From JANOYY01 sp043720395 (GTDB taxonomy: Bacteria > Actinomycetota > Acidimicrobiia > Acidimicrobiales > JANYDT01): DNA of 64,000 nt. Below the pieces are notes generated by a model, which did no database searches, was not told where the DNA came from, and was given only the letters and a program-made list of their open reading frames with translations. Positions 24,792 through 31,632 of the stretch are shown in pieces; positions within the stretch are counted from its first letter, which is position 1; the number at the start of each line of letters is the position of its first letter. The DNA is taken from assembly GCA_043720395.1 (NCBI GenBank), contig JAYSSR010000009.1, positions 79,443-143,442 on the forward strand. The letters are read 5' to 3'. Made by a program: the position numbers and the translations under genes.

Positions 24792-26627
24792 ATGCCTAAG
24801 GCTGTCGGTATCGACCTCGGTACCACCAACTCCGTCGTCAGCGTCCTCGAGGCTGGCGAGCCGGTCGTTATTCCAAACTCCGAAGGCGCGCGCACCACGC
24901 CGTCGATCGTCGGCTTCGCCAAGAACGGTGAGGTCCTCGTCGGAGAGGTGGCCAAGCGCCAGGCGATCACCAACCCCGACCGTACGATCCGTTCCGTGAA
25001 GCGTCATATGGGTACGAATTGGAGCATCGACATCGACGGGAAGAAGTACACGGCGCAGGAGATCAGCGCCCGCACGCTCATGAAGCTCAAGCGCGACGCC
25101 GAGGCCTACCTTGGTGACACGGTTACCCAGGCGGTGATCACGGTCCCCGCCTACTTCGATGACGCCCAGCGTCAGGCCACGAAGGAGGCCGGGGCGATTG
25201 CGGGACTCGAAGTGCTCCGCATCATCAACGAGCCGACCGCCGCAGCCCTGGCTTACGGACTCGACAAAGAAGGCGACGCCGACCACACGATTCTCGTGTT
25301 CGACCTCGGCGGCGGCACGTTCGACGTGTCGGTCCTCGAGATCGGCGAAGGCGTGTTCGAAGTCAAGTCAACCCATGGCGACACGCACCTCGGCGGCGAC
25401 GATTGGGATCAGGCAGTCATCGACTGGCTGATCAAGGACTTCAGGAGCGCCGAGGGCGTTGACCTTGCGAAGGACAAGATGGCCCTCCAGCGTCTGAAGG
25501 AAGCAGCGGAGAAGGCCAAGATCGAGCTGAGCCAGGTCCAGCAGACGCAGATCAACCTGCCGTTCATCACGGCCACGAGCGACGGGCCGAAGCACCTCGA
25601 CGTGCAGCTCACCCGCGCAAAGTTCCAGGAGATGACGGCGGATCTTGTCGACCGCTGCAAGGTTCCCTTCGAGCAGGCCATCAAAGACGCTGGAATCTCG
25701 AAGGACGACATCGCCCACGTGGTGATGGTGGGCGGTTCGACCCGCATGCCCGCGATCCAGGACCTCGTTCATGGCCTCACGGGCAAAGAACCCCATAAGG
25801 GCGTCAACCCTGACGAGGTGGTGGCCATCGGGGCCGCCGTTCAGGCCGGCGTGCTCAAGGGCGACGTCAAGGACATCCTCCTGCTCGACGTCACACCGCT
25901 GTCGCTCGGCATCGAGACCAAGGGTGGCGTGATGACGAAGCTCATCGAGCGCAACACCACGATCCCCACCCGTCGCACCGAGGTGTTCACAACGGCAGAC
26001 GACATGCAGCCGTCCGTCGAGATTCACGTTCTCCAGGGCGAGCGCGAGATGGCGAACTACAACAAGACGCTCGGCAAGTTCCAGCTCGTCGACCTGCCGC
26101 CGGCACCGCGTGGTGTCCCGCAGATCGAAGTCACGTTCGACATTGATGCGAACGGCATCGTGCAAGTCTCCGCTAAGGACCGGGCAACCGGCAAGGAGCA
26201 GTCGATGACGATCACCGGTCAGTCTTCGCTCAACAAAGACGAGATCGCGCGCATGGTGAAAGACGCCGAAGCGCACGCCGAGGAAGATAAGCAGCGTCGC
26301 GAGGAGGCGGAGGTTCACAACCAGGCCGACACACTCGTGTATCAGACCGAGAAGCTGCTCCGCGAGAACGGCGACAAGGTCGACGCCGAGGAGAAGACGC
26401 GCATCGAGACCGCGCTTGCGGACCTCAAGTCGGTCAAGGACGGCACGGACCTTGAGGCCATCAAGCGCAGCGTCGAACAGGTCAGCACGGCGAGCCAGAG
26501 CTTCGCCCAGAAGCTGTACGAGTCGGCAGCTGCGCAGGCCGCAGGCGGCGACGCGGGGGCACCTGCCGACGGCGGACGTCCGAGCGACGACGACATCATC
26601 GACGCCGAAATAGTCGACGAGAAGTAA
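24792..26627 (+). CDS. dnaK: Molecular chaperone DnaK (Hsp70)
   Basis: A 611-residue Hsp70 with AAGGAG upstream of the ATG. The ATPase domain begins MPKAVGIDLGTTNSVVSVLE and contains VFDLGGGTFDVSVLEIGEGVF, VMVGGSTRMPAIQDLV and VNPDEVVAIGAA. The substrate-binding beta domain shows LLLDVTPLSLGIETKGG and ERNTTIPTRR. The C-terminal lid ends in the acidic DDDIIDAEIVDEK tail typical of DnaK. It lacks the insertion of Gram-negative DnaK in the ATPase domain, as in other Gram-positives. First gene of the heat-shock operon; a HAIR-like site lies upstream. Confidence 0.97.
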   Translation: MPKAVGIDLGTTNSVVSVLEAGEPVVIPNSEGARTTPSIVGFAKNGEVLVGEVAKRQAITNPDRTIRSVKRHMGTNWSIDIDGKKYTAQEISARTLMKLKRDAEAYLGDTVTQAVITVPAYFDDAQRQATKEAGAIAGLEVLRIINEPTAAALAYGLDKEGDADHTILVFDLGGGTFDVSVLEIGEGVFEVKSTHGDTHLGGDDWDQAVIDWLIKDFRSAEGVDLAKDKMALQRLKEAAEKAKIELSQVQQTQINLPFITATSDGPKHLDVQLTRAKFQEMTADLVDRCKVPFEQAIKDAGISKDDIAHVVMVGGSTRMPAIQDLVHGLTGKEPHKGVNPDEVVAIGAAVQAGVLKGDVKDILLLDVTPLSLGIETKGGVMTKLIERNTTIPTRRTEVFTTADDMQPSVEIHVLQGEREMANYNKTLGKFQLVDLPPAPRGVPQIEVTFDIDANGIVQVSAKDRATGKEQSMTITGQSSLNKDEIARMVKDAEAHAEEDKQRREEAEVHNQADTLVYQTEKLLRENGDKVDAEEKTRIETALADLKSVKDGTDLEAIKRSVEQVSTASQSFAQKLYESAAAQAAGGDAGAPADGGRPSDDDIIDAEIVDEK

Positions 26628-26666
26628 GTCCACATACCTCTTTTTTGAAAGGTACGTGTACGTACG

Positions 26667-27251
26667 ATGTCTAGCAACCAACACGAAGACCCAACCAGTG
26701 ACGGGGGCGAGCCCGAGCCGACGGAGGCCAGCTCGATCCCTGAACCTTCCGAGGCCGATATCGCTGCTGCCGTCGCAGCGGCGGAAGCACTCAACGCTGC
26801 CGCCGCCCTCGGGCCGGAAGAGGTGCTCACGTTGCAGCGCGAACGCGACGACTATTTCGACTCGCTCCGCCGACTCCAAGCCGACTTCGACAACTACCGC
26901 AAACGGTCCCTGCGCGATCAGGAAATGGCGGCTGATCGGGCCGGGGAGAAGGTTGTGAACCGCCTGCTTCCCGTTCTCGACACGTTCGAGCTCGCGCTCA
27001 CCCACGAGAGCCAACCCGACGGCGGTCCCCTGGCCAAGTTGCACGACACGTTGCTTGGCGCGCTCGAGAGCGAGGGCCTTCGGCGATTGGCCCCGGCTGG
27101 CGAGGCGTTCGATCCGGCAACTGCCGACGCCGTCATGCACGACAAGGGTGACGGCTCGACCACGGGTCCAACCGTCAGCGAGGTGCTCAGGTCCGGGTAC
27201 ATCTGGAAGGGTCGGGTCATTCGTCCGGCCATGGTCAAGGTCGTCGGCTAG
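26667..27251 (+). CDS. grpE: Nucleotide exchange factor GrpE
   Basis: A 194-residue protein. The N-terminal ~60 residues are acidic and low in complexity (TSDGGEPEPTEASSIPEPSE). The coiled-coil begins near EEVLTLQRERDDYFDSLRRL, leading into FDNYRKRSLRDQEMA, the GrpE signature. The C-terminal beta domain has VLRSGYIWKGRVIRPAMVKV. GrpE exchanges ADP for ATP on DnaK. The gene follows dnaK by 39 bp in the same operon. Confidence 0.95.
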   Translation: MSSNQHEDPTSDGGEPEPTEASSIPEPSEADIAAAVAAAEALNAAAALGPEEVLTLQRERDDYFDSLRRLQADFDNYRKRSLRDQEMAADRAGEKVVNRLLPVLDTFELALTHESQPDGGPLAKLHDTLLGALESEGLRRLAPAGEAFDPATADAVMHDKGDGSTTGPTVSEVLRSGYIWKGRVIRPAMVKVVG

Positions 27252-27271
27252 CTCGTTTCAGCACCGCGCGA

Positions 27272-27317
27272 ACGTTGGGAACGTCGGCCCCTCCCAGGTA
27301 GCTGATCTTCCCAACGT
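27272..27317 (+). other. Stem-loop between grpE and dnaJ
   Basis: ACGTTGGGAA (27272-27281) and TTCCCAACGT (27308-27317) form a perfect 10-bp stem around a 26-nt loop within the 96-bp grpE-dnaJ gap. It lies ~30 bp before the dnaJ GTG, and the AGGAAAGGGGG ribosome-binding site follows. Possible roles are mRNA processing or partial termination that lowers dnaJ relative to dnaK; inference only. Confidence 0.5.
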
Positions 27318-27347
27318 CGAAGACATTTAGGAAAGGGGGCGACTCGG

Positions 27348-28466
27348 GTGGCACAGCCGCAGCGTGAATGGTTCGAAAAGGACTACTACAAGATCCTCGG
27401 CGTCTCCGAGAAGGCGACCGAGAAGGAGGTCACCAAGGCGTACCGCAAGCTCGCCAAGGAGAACCACCCCGACTCGCATCCCGGGCGGGAGGACAAATTC
27501 AAAGAGATCGCCGGCGCATACGCGGTGCTGTCCGATGCAGAAAAGCGGAAGTCCTACGACGAAGTCCGCACGGCCGGACCCGGTTCCTATCGCGGCGGGC
27601 CATTCGGTGGCGGCGCGGGTGGTGCCGGTACGTCTGGATTCGACCAGGGCGATCTGTCCGACCTGCTCGGCGGGCTGTTCAATCGCGGCGGCGGACGCCA
27701 GCGCGGCCGCGGGGCCCCCGGACCGCGTCGAGGTGACGACCTCGAAACAAGCCTGAACCTGAGCTTCGACGACGCCGTCCACGGCGTCACCACCTCGGTG
27801 TCCATCGTTGGCGACGCGCCCTGCTCAACCTGCCACGCGACTGGTGCAGCGCCGGGCACCGCGCCGGTGATCTGCTCAGGCTGTGGTGGGCGCGGAGTAG
27901 TCGATTCAAACCAAGGCTTCTTCAGCTTCAGCCAACCCTGCGCAACGTGTCGCGGCACGGGCATGAGGATTGAGAAGGCTTGTCCCGCCTGCGGTGGGAC
28001 GGGCACCGAGCACAAGTCACGGGATGTGAAGGTTCGCATTCCCGCCGGCGTCGAAGACGGACAGCGAATCCGGCTCAAGCAGCGCGGTGGACTCGGTGCC
28101 AACGGCGGACCGCCGGGCGACCTCTATGTGGTCGTGAGGGTCAGCGGTCATGCGATGTTCGGCCGTCGGGGCAAGGACCTCACGATCGTCGTTCCCGTCA
28201 CCTACCCGGAAGCGGCACTCGGCGCAACGATCAGCGTCCCCACTCTCGATGGCGTTGTGGCCCTGAAGGTTCCCGCCGGAACGAAGTCGGGCCGCACCAT
28301 GCGAGTGAAGGGAAAGGGCGCTGAAGCCGCCGGCGGCTCCGGTGACCTTCTGGTGACTGTTGAAGTCAACGTCCCAGTCGAACTCTCGGCCGCCGAGCGC
28401 GAAGCCATCGAGACGCTGCGAGCGGCCCAGGTCAGTGTCAACCTCCGCGCCCACCTCGGCGTATAA
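27348..28466 (+). CDS. dnaJ: Chaperone DnaJ (Hsp40)
   Basis: A 372-residue class A J-protein starting at GTG with a strong purine-rich site upstream. The J-domain has the HPD motif (ENHPDSHPG) needed to stimulate DnaK. A Gly-rich linker follows (YRGGPFGGGAGGAG). Four CxxCxGxG-type zinc motifs are present: CSTCHATG, CSGCGGRG, CATCRGTG, CPACGGTG. Two C-terminal beta domains (RIPAGVEDGQRIRLKQRGG) bind substrate. It delivers unfolded proteins to DnaK. Third gene of the operon. Confidence 0.95.
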   Translation: MAQPQREWFEKDYYKILGVSEKATEKEVTKAYRKLAKENHPDSHPGREDKFKEIAGAYAVLSDAEKRKSYDEVRTAGPGSYRGGPFGGGAGGAGTSGFDQGDLSDLLGGLFNRGGGRQRGRGAPGPRRGDDLETSLNLSFDDAVHGVTTSVSIVGDAPCSTCHATGAAPGTAPVICSGCGGRGVVDSNQGFFSFSQPCATCRGTGMRIEKACPACGGTGTEHKSRDVKVRIPAGVEDGQRIRLKQRGGLGANGGPPGDLYVVVRVSGHAMFGRRGKDLTIVVPVTYPEAALGATISVPTLDGVVALKVPAGTKSGRTMRVKGKGAEAAGGSGDLLVTVEVNVPVELSAAEREAIETLRAAQVSVNLRAHLGV

Positions 28467-28490
28467 GCATCTGAAACGCAGGGGGTCGAC

Positions 28491-28892
28491 ATGCGCACAC
28501 CAGGGTCCGACGACGTTGGGTTCTCCACGACTCGCGCGGTGTTCGTGATCTCGGTCGCCGCCGAACTCGCGGGCATGCACCCCCAGACACTTCGCATCTA
28601 TGAGCGCAAGGGATTGCTGGAACCGTCGCGGACCGGTGGCGGCAGCCGCCGCTACAGCCAACGAGACATCGCCCGGCTCCACCGCATCGCGGAGCTTACG
28701 AACGCGGGGATGAACCTCGAAGGCGTGCGACGGGTGATGGACCTGGAAGACGAGGTCATCCGGCTTCGGGCCGAACTTGTCGAAGCCCGAGCACAGGTGC
28801 AGGTGGCGGTTGAGCAAACCCATCGCCAGTACCGCCGCGACCTTGTGCCGTTCTCCTCGGTCCCGGTGTCGCCGTTCCCACCGCGGCGCTGA
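28491..28892 (+). CDS. hspR: Heat-shock repressor HspR (MerR family)
   Basis: A 133-residue MerR-type regulator. The winged helix is evident as VISVAAELAGMHPQTLRIYE then RKGLLEPSRTGGGSRRYSQR, followed by DIARLHRIAELTNAGMNLEG and a coiled helix. It directly follows dnaJ, the standard dnaK-grpE-dnaJ-hspR arrangement of actinobacteria. HspR binds HAIR inverted repeats upstream of dnaK and clpB, with DnaK acting as co-repressor; HAIR-like sites are visible upstream of both genes here. Confidence 0.93.
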   Translation: MRTPGSDDVGFSTTRAVFVISVAAELAGMHPQTLRIYERKGLLEPSRTGGGSRRYSQRDIARLHRIAELTNAGMNLEGVRRVMDLEDEVIRLRAELVEARAQVQVAVEQTHRQYRRDLVPFSSVPVSPFPPRR

Positions 28893-28936
28893 CACGATCG
28901 CCCTGACGGCGAGGGAATAGAGACGCGCAACGCAAA

Positions 28937-28957
28937 GTTGCTAAAAGCACTATCAAC
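28937..28957. promoter_or_regulatory. HAIR-geometry inverted repeat upstream of clpB
   Basis: GTTGCTA-N7-TATCAAC is an inverted repeat (6 of 7 paired) with the same 7-7-7 geometry as the dnaK HAIR-like site. The right halves of both sites are followed by identical bases, giving a shared TCAACTTCT in the two upstream regions. It ends 23 bp before the clpB GTG. A candidate diverged HspR site. Confidence 0.5.
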
Positions 28958-28980
28958 TTCTTTAAGCCTAAGGGGCCCAT

Positions 28981-31479
28981 GTGGCGATCGATCCGAACAA
29001 GTGGACGCTGAAGACGCAGGAGGCGTTCAACACGGCCGTCGGTGCGGCGAAGCAGCGGTCGAACCCGGAGGTGACTCCCGATCACCTGCTCGCCGCATTG
29101 CTCTCGCAGAGCGACGGGCTCACGCTTCCGCTCTTGACCAAAGTGGGCATTGCCGCCGCGTCGCTCAAGAACACCGTCGACGAACGGCTCTCGAAGCTTC
29201 CACGCAGCTACGGAGGAAGCGAAAGCCAGATCGGACGCGAACTCCGCGACCTCCTGGACCGTGCTGAAACCGAGCGGATTGCACTGTCCGACGAGTACCT
29301 CTCGATCGAGCACCTCCTGCTGGCCATGACGGACCGCCTCGGCGTGAGCCGCGAAGACCTCCTTGCGGGGCTCCAGACCATCCGCGGCAGCCACCGGGTT
29401 ACGAGCCGGAGTCCGGAGGACTCCTTCGCTGCATTGGAGAAGTACGGCCGCGACCTCACGGAGGCGGCGCGGAAGGGAAAGCTTGACCCGGTCATCGGAC
29501 GCGACGAGGAGATCCGGCGCACCATCCAGGTCCTTGCCCGCCGCACGAAGAACAACCCTGTGCTGATCGGAGAGCCGGGCGTCGGCAAGACCGCGATCGT
29601 CGAGGGGCTCGCCCGGCGCATCGTCGACGGTGACGTCCCCGAGAGCCTGCGCAACCGACGCTTGATTTCACTTGACCTGGCGGCAATGGTCGCCGGCGCG
29701 AAATACCGCGGTGAGTTCGAGGAACGTCTGAAGGCCGTGCTGAAGGAGATCGCCGACTCGGAGGGCGACGTGATCACGTTTATCGACGAACTCCACACCG
29801 TTGTCGGTGCTGGCGCGGCGGAGGGGTCGATGGATGCGAGCAACATGCTGAAGCCATTGCTGGCACGTGGTGAGTTGCGAATGATCGGCGCGACCACGCT
29901 CGACGAATACCGCAAGCACATCGAGAAGGACCCGGCTCTGGAGCGTCGTTTCCAGCAGGTATTCGTCGGCGAACCGAGCGTGGAGGACTCGATCGCCATT
30001 TTGCGCGGCCTGAAGGAGCGCTACGAGATTCACCACGGCGTCCGCATCCAGGACGGCGCTCTGGTCGCCGCAGCGGTGCTTTCGAATCGCTACATCACCG
30101 CTCGCTTTCTGCCGGACAAGGCGATCGACCTCGTCGATGAGGCCGCATCACGCCTGCGTATCGAGATCGACTCGATGCCCACGGAGATCGACGTGGTCGA
30201 GCGTCGTATCCGTCAACTGGAAATTGAGCGGATGGCGATGGCGAAGGAGACCGACGCCGCCTCGGCGGAGCGACTTTCGACGCTTGATAAGGAGCTCGCC
30301 GACCTCCGCGAACAGTCGGATTCCATGAAGGCCCACTGGGAGCAGGAGCGAGACGGGATCGCTCAGGTCCGCGCGTTGAAGGAACGGCTCGACGTCCTTC
30401 GAGCGGAAGCGGAACAGGCCGAACGCTCAGGCAATCTGACCCGTGCGTCAGAGATTCGGTATGGCCACGTACCCGTCATCGAGCGAGAGATCCAGGCCGC
30501 GTCCGATGGGCTCGACGAGCTGCAATCGAGTCGCCGATTCCTCAAGGAGGAGGTCGACGCGGAGGACATCGCCGAGGTGGTCGGGAAGGCAACCGGCATC
30601 CCGGTGAGCCGACTGCTCGAAGGTGAAATGTCGAAGCTCATTCGCATGGAGGAAGTGCTCCACGAGCGGGTGATCGGCCAAGACGTTGCGGTCACGGCGG
30701 TCGCCAACGCGATTCGCCGAAGCCGAGCCGGCCTGTCGGATCCCAACCGTCCGATTGGGTCGTTCCTGTTCCTGGGGCCGACCGGCGTCGGCAAGACGGA
30801 GCTGGCGAGATCGCTCGCGCAGTTCCTCTTCGACGATGAGCGCGCCATGGTCCGCATCGACATGAGCGAGTACATGGAGAAGCACTCGGTGTCGCGCCTC
30901 ATCGGTGCGCCTCCCGGCTACGTCGGCTACGACGAGGGCGGCCAGCTGACGGAAGCCGTTCGACGCCGGCCGTACGCCGTTGTGCTGCTCGACGAGGTGG
31001 AGAAGGCCCACCCCGACGTCTTCAATGTCCTTCTCCAGCTGCTCGACGACGGACGCCTCACCGATGGTCAGGGCCGAACCGTCGACTTCACCAACGTCGT
31101 ACTGATCATGACGTCGAACATGTTGGGTGACCCGAGCGACCACTTCCGCCCGGAATTTGTGAACCGCATCGACGAGATCGTTCGGTTTCGGACGCTTGGA
31201 CCGGAGGATCTCGACCGGATCGTCACGGTGCAGTTGGCGCACCTTCGCGACCGCCTTGCTGCGCGTCGCCTTGGCCTTACCGTCACCACCGCGGCCGAAA
31301 AGTGGGTGGCCGTACGTGGCTACGACCCTGCCTTTGGTGCCCGGCCGCTCAAGCGGGTGATCCAGCGAGACATCGCGGACCCACTCGCCAAGGCGCTCCT
31401 TGAGGGACGTTACGCCGAAGGATCCACGGTGACGGTCGACGCCGACAGGCCGGACGTCGAAGCTTTGACGCTGACCTGA
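28981..31479 (+). CDS. clpB: ATP-dependent disaggregase ClpB
   Basis: An 832-residue Hsp100 from a GTG start. The N-domain begins MAIDPNKWTLKTQEAFNTAV. The first AAA+ module has Walker A GEPGVGKTAIVEGLA and Walker B VITFIDELHTVVGAGAAEGS. The coiled-coil middle domain spans residues ~395-525. The second AAA+ module has GPTGVGKTELARSLAQF, the pore loop GAPPGYVGYDEGGQLTEAV and VVLLDEVEKAHPDVFNVLLQ. The segment after IMTSN is shorter than in most ClpB, giving a total ~20 residues below the usual length. ClpB extracts proteins from aggregates together with DnaK/DnaJ/GrpE. It is a separate transcription unit with its own HAIR-like site. Confidence 0.96.
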   Translation: MAIDPNKWTLKTQEAFNTAVGAAKQRSNPEVTPDHLLAALLSQSDGLTLPLLTKVGIAAASLKNTVDERLSKLPRSYGGSESQIGRELRDLLDRAETERIALSDEYLSIEHLLLAMTDRLGVSREDLLAGLQTIRGSHRVTSRSPEDSFAALEKYGRDLTEAARKGKLDPVIGRDEEIRRTIQVLARRTKNNPVLIGEPGVGKTAIVEGLARRIVDGDVPESLRNRRLISLDLAAMVAGAKYRGEFEERLKAVLKEIADSEGDVITFIDELHTVVGAGAAEGSMDASNMLKPLLARGELRMIGATTLDEYRKHIEKDPALERRFQQVFVGEPSVEDSIAILRGLKERYEIHHGVRIQDGALVAAAVLSNRYITARFLPDKAIDLVDEAASRLRIEIDSMPTEIDVVERRIRQLEIERMAMAKETDAASAERLSTLDKELADLREQSDSMKAHWEQERDGIAQVRALKERLDVLRAEAEQAERSGNLTRASEIRYGHVPVIEREIQAASDGLDELQSSRRFLKEEVDAEDIAEVVGKATGIPVSRLLEGEMSKLIRMEEVLHERVIGQDVAVTAVANAIRRSRAGLSDPNRPIGSFLFLGPTGVGKTELARSLAQFLFDDERAMVRIDMSEYMEKHSVSRLIGAPPGYVGYDEGGQLTEAVRRRPYAVVLLDEVEKAHPDVFNVLLQLLDDGRLTDGQGRTVDFTNVVLIMTSNMLGDPSDHFRPEFVNRIDEIVRFRTLGPEDLDRIVTVQLAHLRDRLAARRLGLTVTTAAEKWVAVRGYDPAFGARPLKRVIQRDIADPLAKALLEGRYAEGSTVTVDADRPDVEALTLT

Positions 31480-31486
31480 GAAACGC

Positions 31487-31523
31487 CCTACTACTGCACG
31501 CGAGCGGAAGTTCCTCGAGTAGG
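31487..31523 (+). repeat. Third copy of the GCGGAAGTTCC motif, in a stem-loop after clpB
   Basis: CCTACT (31487-31492) pairs with AGTAGG (31518-31523), with CGAG/CTCG inside. The loop region carries GCACGCGAGCGGAAGTTCC, matching the left arm of the element at 10193-10305 at all but one of these 19 positions. It may double as the clpB terminator. Confidence 0.6.
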
Positions 31524-31538
31524 CCACTGGCATCATTT

Positions 31539-31595
31539 CTGAAGTTCTCTTCAGTTTTGATTGTTATACTCACTCTAAGTGGTCATACTCGTTCT
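31539..31595 (+). promoter_or_regulatory. Terminator-like hairpin and promoter region of the wall-protein gene
   Basis: CTGAAG-TTCT-CTTCAG followed by TTTTGATTGTT (31539-31565) resembles a weak intrinsic terminator. Right after it, TATACT (31565-31570) could be a -10 element. An 11-bp word ATACTC(A/G)(C/T)TCT occurs twice, 19 bp apart (31566 and 31585), a possible activator site. Confidence 0.4.
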
Positions 31596-31632
31596 GTCTC
31601 TCACGCAGGAAGAGGTAGTGAAAGTGGTGACC

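Noticed and set aside
25368..27140. A 590-codon open frame antisense to dnaK/grpE
   Set aside because: Long antisense frames opposite dnaK are a known result of GC-rich codon bias. The translation has no family features, and both dnaK and grpE are certain on the other strand.
24566..28980. CIRCE element (HrcA site) before the chaperone genes
   Set aside because: No TTAGCACTC-N9-GAGTGCTAA-like sequence is present; the repressor in the operon is HspR.
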